The notes: generated from the sequence alone by a model not told the origin. 64,000 nucleotides of DNA from Streptomyces griseosporeus (GCF_014656055.1 NZ_BNBR01000004.1:449081-513080); one strand, 5' to 3'. Shown: positions 42,480 to 50,964, numbered from the stretch's first letter. Translations and numbers: made by a program.

Positions 42480-43289
42480 GTGCCGGAGGGGCACACGATT
42501 CACCGGCTGGCGTACGACTACGCCGCCCGCTTCTTCGGCACGGCCCCGCGGGTCACCAGCCCCCAGGGCAAGTTCTCCGACGCCGCCGACCTGCTCAGCG
42601 GCTCCCCGCTGACCGCCACCGAGGCCCACGGCAAACACCTGTTCCTGCGGTTCCGCGACGCCGACTGGGTCCACATCCACCTCGGCCTGTTCGGCAAGGT
42701 GGCCTTCGGCGACGCCCCCGCGCCCCCGCCCACCGACACCGTCCGCCTGCGCCTCGCGAACGACACGGCCTGGGCCGACCTGCGCGGACCCACCACCTGC
42801 GCCCTGATCACCGACGCCGAGAAGCGGGCGATACACGACCGCCTCGGCCCGGACCCGCTCCGCGAGGACCCCGACCCGGACGCGGCCTGGCGCCGCATCT
42901 CCCGCAGCCGTACGACGATCGCCGCGCTGCTCATGGACCAGAAGGTCGTCGCCGGCGTCGGCAACGTCTACCGCGCCGAGGTCCTCTTCCGGCACGGCAT
43001 CGACCCCTACCGGCCGGGCAAGGACCTCACCCCCGCCGCATGGCAGGCGATCTGGACCGACCTGGCCGCCCTCATGCGCGAGGGCGTACGGCACAACCGC
43101 ATCGACACCGTCCGCCCCGAACACACCCCCGAGGCGATGGGCCGCCCGCCCCGCGTCGACGACCACGGCGGCGAGGTGTACGTCTACCGCCGGGCCGCCC
43201 AGCCCTGCCACATCTGCGGCGACGAGATCCGCACCGCCGGCCTCGCCGCCCGCAACCTCTTCTGGTGCCCCACCTGCCAGAAGGCCTGA
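42480..43289 (+). CDS. nei: Fpg/Nei-family DNA glycosylase
   Basis: 269 residues. After removal of Met the N-terminal Pro-Glu (PEGHTIHRLA) gives the nucleophile and catalytic acid. The PEGHTIHR form is typical of actinobacterial Nei rather than Fpg (PELPE). The helix-two-turn-helix VVAGVGNVYRAEVLF and a C-terminal zinc finger CHICGDEI...FWCPTC are present. It removes oxidised pyrimidines and nicks abasic sites. GTG start. A MITE lies 11 bases past its stop. Confidence 0.92.
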   Translation: MPEGHTIHRLAYDYAARFFGTAPRVTSPQGKFSDAADLLSGSPLTATEAHGKHLFLRFRDADWVHIHLGLFGKVAFGDAPAPPPTDTVRLRLANDTAWADLRGPTTCALITDAEKRAIHDRLGPDPLREDPDPDAAWRRISRSRTTIAALLMDQKVVAGVGNVYRAEVLFRHGIDPYRPGKDLTPAAWQAIWTDLAALMREGVRHNRIDTVRPEHTPEAMGRPPRVDDHGGEVYVYRRAAQPCHICGDEIRTAGLAARNLFWCPTCQKA

Positions 43290-43300
43290 GGCCCGGCTAG

Positions 43301-43483
43301 GCCGTGTCTTTCGGATCACCCCGGGGCCGCGGGGCTTGGCACGCACATCTGCCGCGTTGTCGTCAGTCGCCGACGCGCCGCGTCGACTCCCTCCTCCGCC
43401 TTGCAGCTGCACGCACCAAGCCCCGCTCACCGGCACCACGAAGGCACCGCGCCCCCGAGTCGGGCTGATCCGAAAGACACGGC
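43301..43483. mobile_element. MITE with 18-bp inverted ends and CTAG target duplication
   Basis: 183 bp. Left end GCCGTGTCTTTCGGATCA (43301-43318) and right end TGATCCGAAAGACACGGC (43466-43483) are perfect inverted repeats, flanked by CTAG at 43297-43300 and 43484-43487. An inner pair GCGGGGCTTGG / CCAAGCCCCGC nests inside. No coding sequence. The CTAG duplication fits IS5-related elements, which would supply the transposase in trans. The right-hand CTAG provides the stop codon of the neighbouring gene. Confidence 0.9.
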
Positions 43484-44740
43484 CTAGAAGCCGTGCGGCA
43501 GCCACGGGGCCACCGCCGAGCCGAACCCGACGGACGCCTCCGCCAGCGCGCCCCGCCGCAGCTCCCGCACCCGGCCCGCCGCCGCGAGCGCCGTGAGGGA
43601 GACGCCGCCGAGGTAGGCCGCGCCCAACTCCCGCACCGACAGGGCGAGATCCGCGGCATCCCGGGTGCGCTCGCAGGACGCGCCCTTCGCGTCGCCGGTC
43701 AGCCGCCAACGCCCCTCGTTCCACGGGCAGAAGGCGTCCTCGACCTCCAGCACCACATCCACCGGCACCTGGTACGTACGCGCCGCCAGCGCGGCCCCGA
43801 CGTCCACCGGGCGGACGTACAGCGCGTCCCGCAGCCGCACCTGGCAGCGCCGGATGTCCGACACCTGGTACTGCCAGGCCTCGTCCACCGGACGGCCGTG
43901 CAGCTTCACCGTGCTCGTCAGGTCGACGCCGAACACGAACCGCCACAGCGCCGCCTCGGCCGCCGGGTCGAGCCCGTACAGCTCCTCCAGGAACACCGTG
44001 CCGTCGTGCCCGCTCGGCCCCCAGCCCAACTTGGTGCGGAACCGGGCGAATCCGACGACCTCGCCGTCCCGCTCCGCCACCACGCACTGCAGCGGCGACG
44101 CCCCGTCCCGCCCGTCCTCCGGATCCAGCAGACCCACCCGCTCCCAGCCCGGCCGGTGCCGGGCCAGCATCCCGGGCCTGCGCGGCACCGCAGCGGCGTA
44201 CACCGCCTCGCACGCGTCGAGGGCGTCGGCGGGCGCCGCGTACCGCAGCCGTACGCCGTCCGTGCCGGGCGGCACCGACAGCGACACCCGCGCGGTGTCG
44301 ATCTCCGCGCCGACCTGGAAGGTCCCCGCGCCGTACCCGAACCGGCCGTAGATCCCCGGCTCGGACGCGGTCAGCACCGCCAGCGGCTCCCCCCACCGCC
44401 GTACATCGTCCAGCTGCCGCCGCATCATCGACGTCAGCACCCCGCGCCGCCGGTGCGTCGCGGCCACGCTCACCATCGTGACGCCCGCCGCCGGGACCAC
44501 CGCCCCGCCCGGCACGGTCATCCGGAACGAGAACGCCCCGGCCGTGCCCACGACCAGGTCCCCGTCCCAGGCTGCGACAAAGCGGTCGAACTCGGTCAGC
44601 TCCCGCCACAGCGCGCGCTCCTCGTCCGACTCCGTGGCCCCGCCGAAGGCCCGCAGCAGGTTGTCGTAGAACCGGTCCCAGTCGTCCTGCCGCAGCACCC
44701 GCAGCTCGGTCGCGGACCCCGCCGCCCAGTCAGTCGCCAT
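43484..44740 (-). CDS. eis: GNAT acetyltransferase, Eis family
   Basis: 418 residues. N-terminal GNAT domain with the acetyl-CoA loop VAATHRRRGVLTSMMRRQLDD (Q/RxxGxG-like) and EPGIYGRFGYGAG, a second GNAT-like domain, and a C-terminal SCP2-like domain. Eis proteins acetylate lysines and aminoglycosides at several positions. In Eis the free C-terminal carboxylate acts as the general base; here the chain ends PHGF and the TAG stop is part of the MITE's target duplication, so the end was preserved. ATG start. Confidence 0.9.
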   Translation of the reverse strand: MATDWAAGSATELRVLRQDDWDRFYDNLLRAFGGATESDEERALWRELTEFDRFVAAWDGDLVVGTAGAFSFRMTVPGGAVVPAAGVTMVSVAATHRRRGVLTSMMRRQLDDVRRWGEPLAVLTASEPGIYGRFGYGAGTFQVGAEIDTARVSLSVPPGTDGVRLRYAAPADALDACEAVYAAAVPRRPGMLARHRPGWERVGLLDPEDGRDGASPLQCVVAERDGEVVGFARFRTKLGWGPSGHDGTVFLEELYGLDPAAEAALWRFVFGVDLTSTVKLHGRPVDEAWQYQVSDIRRCQVRLRDALYVRPVDVGAALAARTYQVPVDVVLEVEDAFCPWNEGRWRLTGDAKGASCERTRDAADLALSVRELGAAYLGGVSLTALAAAGRVRELRRGALAEASVGFGSAVAPWLPHGF

Positions 44741-44902
44741 GAACCATGCCTACCAGGGCCCTTGCGGACGGGCCAGGGAATTTCCCCCGGGCCCCCGCGC
44801 GCCGGCGGCACGTGAAGTTCACTGTGAAGTCGAACCTCGGACGGGGGACAAGTGGGACCTCCCGTGCCAAGCAGCTGGTCCGATGGATAGGGTCCCGAAC
44901 TG

Positions 44903-46081
44903 ATGGCAGCAGGACGAGAACGGCGCGCGGCGGCCGACACGTTCCCGGCCCGGTGGAAGATGCAGTGGCACCGGGTCCGCGTCGGCGTGCGCCGGTCCGC
45001 GGTCGACTACTTCCGTGGCGACGGCTCGGACTGGATCGCCCTCGCCGGACTCTTCCTCACCATCCCGCTCATCGCGGGCATGACCCTCGTCGACCCCGTC
45101 TGGTTCTCCCCGGCCGCGCTCGTGCTGCCCATCGTCGCCGGCGGCCTGCTGCTGCGCCCGGCCAGCCTGCTCGGCCTGTACGCGGCCGCCGCCACCGCCC
45201 TCATCGTGGAGTCGGTACGGCTCGGCCCCTACACCGAGGGGCCCTCCCGGGTCACCCCGGGCGTCGTCCTGGTCGTCGCCGCGTGCGGCTTCGTCGGCCT
45301 GCTCATCGCCCAGTTCCGCAGCCGCGTCGGCGTGCCCTGGCGGCGCGGCGGCACCATGCTCTTCGACCTGCGCGAACGCATCCGCGTCCAGAGCAAGCTG
45401 CCCCGGCTGCCGCGTGGCTGGCACCACGAGATGGCGCTGCGCCCGGCCGGCGGCCAGTCCTTCTCCGGCGACTTCGTCGTCGCCGCCCGCACCAACGGCG
45501 GCCGCACCCTGGAGGTCGTCCTCACCGACGTCTCCGGCAAGGGCATGGACGCCGGCTCCCGCGCCCTGCTGCTGTCCGGCGCCTTCGGCGGACTGCTGGG
45601 CTCCCTGCCCCCGCACGCCTTCCTGCCCGCCGCCAACGGCTATCTGCTCCGCCAGGAATGGGAGGAGGGCTTCGCCACCTCCATCCACCTCGTCCTGGAC
45701 CTCGACTCCGGCGACTACGAGCTGTACTCCGCGGGCCACCCGCCCGGCCTCCAGCTCAGCGCGGGCAGCGGCCGCTGGGAGGAGAAGGCCGCCGAGGGCC
45801 CCCTCCTCGGGGTGTACGACGGCGCCCAGTTCGACCCGGTGAAGGGCTCCCTGCGCCCCGGTGACGTCCTGATGCTGTTCACCGACGGCCTCGTGGAGAC
45901 CTCCGACCGCGACATCGTCGAGGGCATCGACCGGCTCACCGGCGAGGCCGACCGCTATGTCCCCGGCGGCTTCCACGGCGCCGCCTGGCACCTCATCGAG
46001 GCGGTCGCCAAGGACGTCAACGACGACCGGGCGCTGCTGCTGATCTGCCGAGAGGGCCCGACGGCCGCCGCGGCCCGCTGA
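44903..46081 (+). CDS. Membrane SpoIIE-type PP2C phosphatase
   Basis: 392 residues. Four hydrophobic spans in the first ~140 residues (WIALAGLFLTIPLIAGMTL, AALVLPIVAGGLLL and two more), then a SpoIIE/RsbU phosphatase domain: LPRGWHHEMALRPAGGQSFSGDF, VVLTDVSGKGMDAG, YSAGHPPGLQL, DVLMLFTDGLVE with metal-binding aspartates. Such proteins dephosphorylate anti-anti-sigma factors. No partner kinase is adjacent. ATG start with a weak ribosome site; the HD-domain gene follows 29 bases on. Confidence 0.92.
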   Translation: MAAGRERRAAADTFPARWKMQWHRVRVGVRRSAVDYFRGDGSDWIALAGLFLTIPLIAGMTLVDPVWFSPAALVLPIVAGGLLLRPASLLGLYAAAATALIVESVRLGPYTEGPSRVTPGVVLVVAACGFVGLLIAQFRSRVGVPWRRGGTMLFDLRERIRVQSKLPRLPRGWHHEMALRPAGGQSFSGDFVVAARTNGGRTLEVVLTDVSGKGMDAGSRALLLSGAFGGLLGSLPPHAFLPAANGYLLRQEWEEGFATSIHLVLDLDSGDYELYSAGHPPGLQLSAGSGRWEEKAAEGPLLGVYDGAQFDPVKGSLRPGDVLMLFTDGLVETSDRDIVEGIDRLTGEADRYVPGGFHGAAWHLIEAVAKDVNDDRALLLICREGPTAAAAR

Positions 46082-46110
46082 CCCCGCGCGGCGGCTGCCA
46101 CACTGGGCCG

Positions 46111-46572
46111 ATGACCGAGACCCCGAGGACCGGGACGTTGTCGCTCGCCGAGGTGGAGGCCGTCGCCCGCGCCGCGCACGCCGGCCAGACCGACAAGGCG
46201 GGGCGGCCGTACGCCGAGCACCTGCGGGCCGTCGCCGAGGGCGTGCGCGCCCGGGGCGGCGACGCCGAGCAGATCGCCGCGGCCTGGCTGCACGACGCCG
46301 TGGAGGACGACGCCCTGTCCGAGCAGTGGCTGGCAGATGCCGCGCTGACCCGTCGTACGAAGGACATCGTCCGCGCGGTCACCAAGCGGGGCGGCGAGCC
46401 GCCCGAGGCGTACGCCCGGCGCATCCTCGGCACCCCGGGCGCCCTCCTGGTGAAGGAGGCCGACCTGGCGCACAACGCGGACCCGGCCCGGCTCGCCGTC
46501 CTCGACGCGGCCACCCGCGCCCGGCTGACCGAGAAGTACGCCCGCATGCGCGCCCTGCTCGGCCTCGCCTGA
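46111..46572 (+). CDS. HD-domain hydrolase (small alarmone-hydrolase-like)
   Basis: 153 residues. AARAAHAGQTDKAGRPYAEHLRAVAEG gives the first His, AAAWLHDAVEDDAL the HD pair plus ED, and LLVKEADLAHNADP the last Asp, all in the order of RelA/SpoT hydrolase (MESH1-type) domains. It may hydrolyse (p)ppGpp or another nucleotide. No synthetase domain is present. Nearby phosphatase suggests a small stress-signalling unit, but this is only proximity. Confidence 0.85.
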   Translation: MTETPRTGTLSLAEVEAVARAAHAGQTDKAGRPYAEHLRAVAEGVRARGGDAEQIAAAWLHDAVEDDALSEQWLADAALTRRTKDIVRAVTKRGGEPPEAYARRILGTPGALLVKEADLAHNADPARLAVLDAATRARLTEKYARMRALLGLA

Positions 46573-46789
46573 CGGCCGGCGTCAACTCGTCTCACTCCGC
46601 GGCGCCCTGAAGGACGAAACGTTCCCCCAGGTCAGACCGTCATCGGCGGTTCAGGCAGCGGCGGATGCGACCGACGATGTGTCACACGCCGCATGAGGTG
46701 GCCGGGTTGGTGGCACGATGGTCCTGCGGGGGTGTGCGGGGTGGCACCTCCGGGCCGGGAGAGCGGACCGACCGAGGGTGTGATCGATT

Positions 46790-46984
46790 GTGGCCATTTC
46801 ACTGTCCGTCGTGCTGCTGTTGGCGATCATCCTGGTGGTGATGATCCGCGCGGGCTCCATCAAGGCCGGCCCCGCCATCGTGGCCGTCCTCTTCGGCTTC
46901 TTCCTGGCCTCGACCGGCATGGCCCCGTCGATCCAGCGCTTCCTCGACTCCATAGCGCAGTCGATCAACTCGATCAGCTTCTGA
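46790..46984 (+). CDS. Small membrane protein
   Basis: 64 residues with two hydrophobic segments (LSVVLLLAIILVVMIRAGS and AIVAVLFGFFLASTG) and a short polar tail. GTG start; weak ribosome site GAGGGTGTG upstream. It is followed by a strong hairpin terminator, which supports it as a real gene. I believe it is conserved at this place in Streptomyces; function unknown. Confidence 0.72.
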   Translation: MAISLSVVLLLAIILVVMIRAGSIKAGPAIVAVLFGFFLASTGMAPSIQRFLDSIAQSINSISF

Positions 46985-47000
46985 CCCGCCCCGGACACGC

Positions 47001-47043
47001 CTCAGGGCCGGACCGAGAGGAGAACCTCCGGTCCGGCCCTGAG
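47001..47043. terminator. Bidirectional terminator before tRNA-Gly
   Basis: 15-bp perfect stem CTCAGGGCCGGACCG / CGGTCCGGCCCTGAG with inner AGG / CCT pairing. It ends the small membrane protein gene and, from the other side, the minus-strand tRNA-Gly transcript. Confidence 0.9.
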
Positions 47044-47051
47044 CCGTACAG

Positions 47052-47122
47052 AGCGGGCGACGGGAATCGAACCCGCGTAGCCAGTTTGGAAGACTGGGGC
47101 TCTACCATTGAGCTACGCCCGC
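47052..47122 (-). tRNA. tRNA-Gly (anticodon TCC)
   Basis: 71 bases on the minus strand. Acceptor stem GCGGGCG/CGCCCGC with discriminator U, D arm GCTC-AATGGTA-GAGC, anticodon stem CCAGT/ACTGG around CTTCCAA (anticodon TCC), T arm with TTCGATT. The 3' CCA is not encoded. Confidence 0.96.
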
Positions 47123-47277
47123 ACACAGTGCGCCGCAGGCCAGACGGGCCGCGGCACTGCAAGGCATCCTAGCGGGTCGCCCCCCGTCGCCGCACACCCC
47201 GTTTCCGCCCGCCGCGGCGGGCACGAAATGCGGCGGCCCCACTGCCTGCGGGCATGTACCCTACGTGTCGCACCAGA

Positions 47278-47354
47278 CGGGGTGTGGCGCAGCTTGGTAG
47301 CGCGTCCGCTTTGGGAGCGGAAGGCCGTGGGTTCAAATCCCGCCACCCCGACCA
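47278..47354 (+). tRNA. tRNA-Pro (anticodon TGG), CCA encoded
   Basis: Acceptor CGGGGTG/CACCCCG, D arm GCGC-AGCTTGGTA-GCGC, anticodon stem TCCGC/GCGGA around TTTGGGA (anticodon TGG), T loop TTCAAAT, discriminator A and encoded CCA at 47352-47354. tRNA-Pro genes are known attachment sites for pSAM2-like integrative elements in Streptomyces, but no integrase is present here. Confidence 0.96.
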
Positions 47355-47408
47355 CCTGCTCGACCACCTGCTCCGCGATCTGGCGGTCATGTGGTCGACC
47401 ACCTGCTC
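47350..47408 (+). repeat. Three copies of GACCACCTGCTC starting at the tRNA-Pro 3' end
   Basis: GACCACCTGCTC occurs at 47350-47361, immediately again at 47362-47373, and at 47397-47408. The first copy includes the last bases of the tRNA. These may be traces of integration or simple local duplication. Confidence 0.7.
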
Positions 47409-47473
47409 GAAGCCGCCCGGTCATCGCCCGCCCACCGCCCGATCACCGCGCGGGCTCCGTGAGTGATCGCCTT

Positions 47474-47502
47474 TTGGGCGGCTCGGCGGCTGCGGTTACT
47501 AT
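47474..47502 (+). promoter_or_regulatory. Probable promoter of tig
   Basis: TTGGGC (47474-47479), 17 bases, TACTAT (47497-47502), about 114 bases upstream of the trigger factor start. The -10 is good; the -35 is weak. Confidence 0.45.
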
Positions 47503-47615
47503 GCAAGCTGCGCGCCCGTGTGTCTCACCCTCTGAAGTCCTCCGGGCGGCGAAATCCGCCGGGGCCGGTCTGGCTCCGGCAGAACCCGAGAAGTCAGCCA
47601 CAAGGAGACCGAACC

Positions 47616-49001
47616 GTGAAGAGCGCCGTGGAGACCCTGAACCCGACCCGGGTTCGGCTCACTGTCGAGGTGCCCTTCGAGGAGCTCAAGGACAGCCTCG
47701 ACGCGGCGTACAAGAAGATCAACCAGCAGGTCACGGTGAAGGGCTTCCGCAAGGGCAAGATCCCTGCCCGTGTCATCGACCAGCGGTTCGGTCGCGGCGC
47801 CGTGCTGGAGGAGGCCGTCAACGACGCGCTTCCCAAGTTCTACACGGAGGCGGTCAACGAGGCCGAGCTCTCCGTCCTGGGCCAGCCCGAGGTCGACATC
47901 ACGGAGCTGAAGGACGGCGAGACGCTGAACTTCACCGCCGAGGTCGACATCCGCCCCGCCCTGGAGCTCCCCGAGGACTTCTCGTCCATCGAGGTCGAGG
48001 TCGACGCCGTCGAGGTGACCGACGAGGACGTCGAGAAGTCCGTCGAGCAGCTGCGTGAGCGCTTCGCCTCCACCACGCCGGTCGAGCGCGCCGCCGAGGA
48101 CGGCGACGTCGTCACCGTCGACCTGGAGGCCAAGGTCGAGGGCGAGGTCCTCGAGGACGGCATCGCCAACGGTGTCTCCTACACCATCGGCTCCGGCGAG
48201 CTGCTCGACGGCATCGACGACGCCGTCAAGGGCCTGTCCGCCGGCGAGGAGGCCACCTTCACCTCCGAGCTGAAGGGCGGCTCCGCGGCCGGCAAGGAGG
48301 CCGAGGTCACCGTCAAGGTCACCCAGGTCGCCAAGCGTGAGCTGCCGGAGCTGGACGACGAGTTCGCGCAGCTCGCCTCCGAGTTCGACACCCTCGAGGA
48401 GCTGAAGGCGGACAGCCGCAAGCGCCTGGCGAACATGAAGCAGTACGACCAGGCCACGCAGGCCCAGGAGCGCGTCCTGGAGAAGCTGCTGGAGCTGGTC
48501 GAGGTGCCCGTCCCCGAGAAGCTCCTCGAGGACGAGATCAACACCCGCAAGCACAACCTGGAGCACCACCAGCTCGGCCAGATGGGCCTGACCCTCGACA
48601 AGTACCTGGAGATCCAGGGCAAGACCGCCGAGGAGTTCGAGACCGAGACCCGTGAGGCCGCGGTCAAGGGCATCAAGACCCAGTTCGTCCTCGACGAGCT
48701 GGTCAAGCGCGAGAAGCTCAACGTCAACCAGGAGGAGCTCACCGAGCACCTCATGCGCCGTGCCGCCTCCTCCGGCATGTCGCCCGACCAGTTCGCCCAG
48801 GCCGTCGTCGAGGGCGGCCAGGTGCCGCTGCTCGTCGGCGAGGTCGCCCGCGGCAAGGCCCTGGCCCTGGTCGTCGAGGCCGCCACGGTGAAGGACACCA
48901 ACGGCGAGGTCATCGACCTGGACGACGAGGAGGAGACCGAGGCCACCGACGCCGAGGCCGCCGACTCCACGGAGTCCGCCGAGGAGAACACCGAGGCCTG
49001 A
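47616..49001 (+). CDS. tig: Trigger factor (ribosome-associated chaperone)
   Basis: 461 residues. N-terminal ribosome-binding domain with the signature GFRKGKIP (about 44-51), a central FKBP-type prolyl isomerase domain (DGDVVTVDLEAKVEGE ... YTIGSGELLDGIDDAVKGL), and the C-terminal helical chaperone arms. An acidic tail of about 30 residues (Glu/Asp/Ala) extends past the usual end. GTG start with AAGGAG. It folds nascent chains and, in bacteria generally, can feed ClpXP, whose genes follow. Confidence 0.97.
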   Translation: MKSAVETLNPTRVRLTVEVPFEELKDSLDAAYKKINQQVTVKGFRKGKIPARVIDQRFGRGAVLEEAVNDALPKFYTEAVNEAELSVLGQPEVDITELKDGETLNFTAEVDIRPALELPEDFSSIEVEVDAVEVTDEDVEKSVEQLRERFASTTPVERAAEDGDVVTVDLEAKVEGEVLEDGIANGVSYTIGSGELLDGIDDAVKGLSAGEEATFTSELKGGSAAGKEAEVTVKVTQVAKRELPELDDEFAQLASEFDTLEELKADSRKRLANMKQYDQATQAQERVLEKLLELVEVPVPEKLLEDEINTRKHNLEHHQLGQMGLTLDKYLEIQGKTAEEFETETREAAVKGIKTQFVLDELVKREKLNVNQEELTEHLMRRAASSGMSPDQFAQAVVEGGQVPLLVGEVARGKALALVVEAATVKDTNGEVIDLDDEEETEATDAEAADSTESAEENTEA

Positions 49002-49034
49002 GCAGCCCTGCGGCGCCTCTGACGCACGTACGAG

Positions 49035-49064
49035 CGGGCCCCTGGGAGCTTTCCCGGGGGCCCG
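49035..49064 (+). terminator. tig terminator
   Basis: 13-bp stem CGGGCCCCTGGGA / TCCCGGGGGCCCG with one G-U pair and loop GCTT, 33 bases after the tig stop. Confidence 0.88.
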
Positions 49065-49193
49065 TCCGCATCCCCGGGCGCGGTGACCGACGCAAGGGGC
49101 GCGGGGAATTGCGCGACCCGCCACGACGGACCCGCGGCCCGACGACAAGCCCCGCCACCCCCGCGAACCGAACCCGGTCGGCCCCGCGGAGCG

Positions 49194-49211
49194 CTACGCC
49201 CCCGGCGAACA
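49194..49211. promoter_or_regulatory. ClgR operator upstream of clpP1
   Basis: CTA-CGCC-CCC-GGCG-AACA fits the actinobacterial ClgR motif (CGCY-N3-RGCG with A/T flanks) at all but the central base. It lies 38 bases before the likely -10 box of clpP1. ClgR activates clpP1P2 in Streptomyces. Confidence 0.68.
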
Positions 49212-49352
49212 CCGTCATTCCCGGGATTCCCCGAAGGGACCCGCGCGTTAGGGTCCATGAATACGAGGGCAGGGGAGTCTCCGAGATCGACTCCCGCCCC
49301 GCAGGGAAACGTGAGACGGCCCGGCGCCGTCGCAAGACGAGCAGGTGGATAC

Positions 49353-49976
49353 GTGACGAATCTGATGCCCTCCGCCGCCGGCGAGCCTTCCATCGGCGGT
49401 GGCCTCGGCGACCATGTCTACAACCGGCTGCTCAACGAGCGGATCATCTTCCTCGGCCAGCCGGTCGACGACGACATCGCGAACAAGATCACCGCACAGC
49501 TGCTGCTCCTTGCCGCCGACCCGGACAAGGACATCTACCTGTACATCAACAGCCCCGGCGGTTCGATCACGGCCGGCATGGCGATCTACGACACCATGCA
49601 GTACATCAAGAACGACGTGGTGACGATCGCCATGGGCCTCGCGGCCTCCATGGGTCAGTTCCTGCTCAGCGCGGGCACCCCCGGCAAGCGCTTCGCGCTG
49701 CCCAATGCCGAGATCCTGATCCACCAGCCCTCCGCCGGCCTCGCCGGCTCGGCCTCGGACATCAAGATCCACGCCGAGCGGCTGCTGCACACCAAGAAGC
49801 GCATGGCCGAGCTCACGGCCCTGCACACCGGCCAGTCGGTCGAGCAGATCACCCGCGACTCGGACCGCGACCGCTGGTTCGACGCGTACGAGGCCAAGGA
49901 GTACGGCCTCATCGACGACGTGATCGCCACGGCCGCCGGCATGCCGGGCGGCGGCGGCACCGGGGCGGGCTCCTAA
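49353..49976 (+). CDS. clpP1: ATP-dependent Clp protease proteolytic subunit 1
   Basis: 207 residues. Serine-peptidase tetradecamer subunit. Catalytic Ser in GLAASMGQFLL, His in ILIHQPSAGLAG, Asp in the region SDRDRWFDA; DKDIYLYINSPGGSITAGMAIYD is the conserved oxyanion strand. Extended N-terminus SAAGEPSIGGGLGDHV is a likely propeptide. GTG start at 49353 with GCAGGTGG upstream. It pairs with ClpP2 and ClpX/ClpC ATPases. Confidence 0.97.
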   Translation: MTNLMPSAAGEPSIGGGLGDHVYNRLLNERIIFLGQPVDDDIANKITAQLLLLAADPDKDIYLYINSPGGSITAGMAIYDTMQYIKNDVVTIAMGLAASMGQFLLSAGTPGKRFALPNAEILIHQPSAGLAGSASDIKIHAERLLHTKKRMAELTALHTGQSVEQITRDSDRDRWFDAYEAKEYGLIDDVIATAAGMPGGGGTGAGS

Positions 49977-50114
49977 GGGCCCCCAGCGGCCCTCAGCGGC
50001 CCGCGCGGCCCTCGGTCGGCCCAGGAGGCCGGCCACGGCCCCTCCGGCCCCCGGGGACCCGCACCTGGACCCACACCGCCCCAGCCACCGCCCCAGCCCC
50101 TCTCAGGAGACACC

Positions 50115-50795
50115 GTGAACGACTTCCCCGGCAGCGGCCTCTACGACCGTACGCGCGCCGAGTACACCGGCCCGGCGGCCGAGTCCCGCTACGTCATCCC
50201 GCGCTTCGTGGAGCGCACCTCCCAGGGCATCCGCGAGTACGACCCGTACGCGAAGCTCTTCGAGGAGCGCGTGATCTTCCTCGGCGTCCAGATCGACGAC
50301 GCCTCCGCCAACGACGTCATGGCGCAGCTGCTGTGCCTGGAGTCGATGGACCCCGACCGGGACATCTCGGTCTACATCAACAGCCCCGGCGGCTCCTTCA
50401 CGGCGCTGACGGCGATCTACGACACGATGCAGTTCGTGAAGCCGGACATCCAGACGGTCTGCATGGGCCAGGCGGCCTCCGCCGCGGCCATCCTGCTGGC
50501 CGCCGGTACGCCGGGCAAGCGCATGGCCCTGCCGAACGCGCGCGTGCTGATCCACCAGCCCTACAGCGAGACCGGCCGCGGTCAGGTCTCCGACCTGGAG
50601 ATCGCCGCGAACGAGATCCTGCGGATGCGCTCGCAGCTGGAGGAGATGCTGGCCAAGCACTCCACCACGCCGATCGAGAAGATCCGCGAGGACATCGAGC
50701 GCGACAAGATCCTCACGGCCGAGGACGCGCTGTCCTACGGCCTGATCGACCAGATCATCTCCACCCGGAAGATGAACAACGCCGCTGTCCGCTGA
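50115..50795 (+). CDS. clpP2: ATP-dependent Clp protease proteolytic subunit 2
   Basis: 226 residues. Catalytic Ser in MGQAASAAAILL, His in RVLIHQPYSE, Asp in the EDIERDKILTAEDAL region; VYINSPGGSFTALTAIYDTMQ conserved. A ~40-residue N-terminal extension (SGLYDRTRAEYTGPAAESRYVIPRF) is typical of actinobacterial ClpP2 and is processed. GTG start with CTCAGGAG. The 138-base gap from clpP1 is GC-rich with repeated CGGCCCTC and no clear terminator, so the two form an operon. Confidence 0.97.
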   Translation: MNDFPGSGLYDRTRAEYTGPAAESRYVIPRFVERTSQGIREYDPYAKLFEERVIFLGVQIDDASANDVMAQLLCLESMDPDRDISVYINSPGGSFTALTAIYDTMQFVKPDIQTVCMGQAASAAAILLAAGTPGKRMALPNARVLIHQPYSETGRGQVSDLEIAANEILRMRSQLEEMLAKHSTTPIEKIREDIERDKILTAEDALSYGLIDQIISTRKMNNAAVR

Positions 50796-50817
50796 CCGGA
50801 CCGGTAATGTCTACCGC

Positions 50818-50859
50818 CCCTTGGTGCGGTCCACGTCAAAGTGAACCGTGCCAAGGGGG
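50818..50859 (+). terminator. Hairpin between clpP2 and clpX
   Basis: CCCCTTGG (50818-50825) pairs with CCAAGGGG (50852-50859); inner CGGT/ACCG and CAC/GTG add pairs. It begins 22 bases after the clpP2 stop and may partly end the clpP1P2 message or protect its 3' end before clpX, whose start is 105 bases away. Confidence 0.6.
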
Positions 50860-50964
50860 GCCCGAACGGGGGGCCCGGCAAGGTACCGTCGGACATAAGG
50901 CAGCACCAGGAGTCGCTGGACAGCAAGGTGTCCAGTCGTCTCCCAGGCGAAGGGGAAGCACACC

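Larger units (their letters stand above)
49002..49352. other. Gap between tig and clpP1
   Basis: No gene seen. Left part holds the tig terminator; right part holds the ClgR box and a likely -10 TAGGGT (49249-49254) giving a ~100-base clpP1 leader. Confidence 0.6.

Noticed and set aside
47499..49148. A 549-codon Leu/Gly-rich minus frame opposite tig
   Set aside because: Mirror frame of the trigger factor gene; no recognisable motif or ribosome site.
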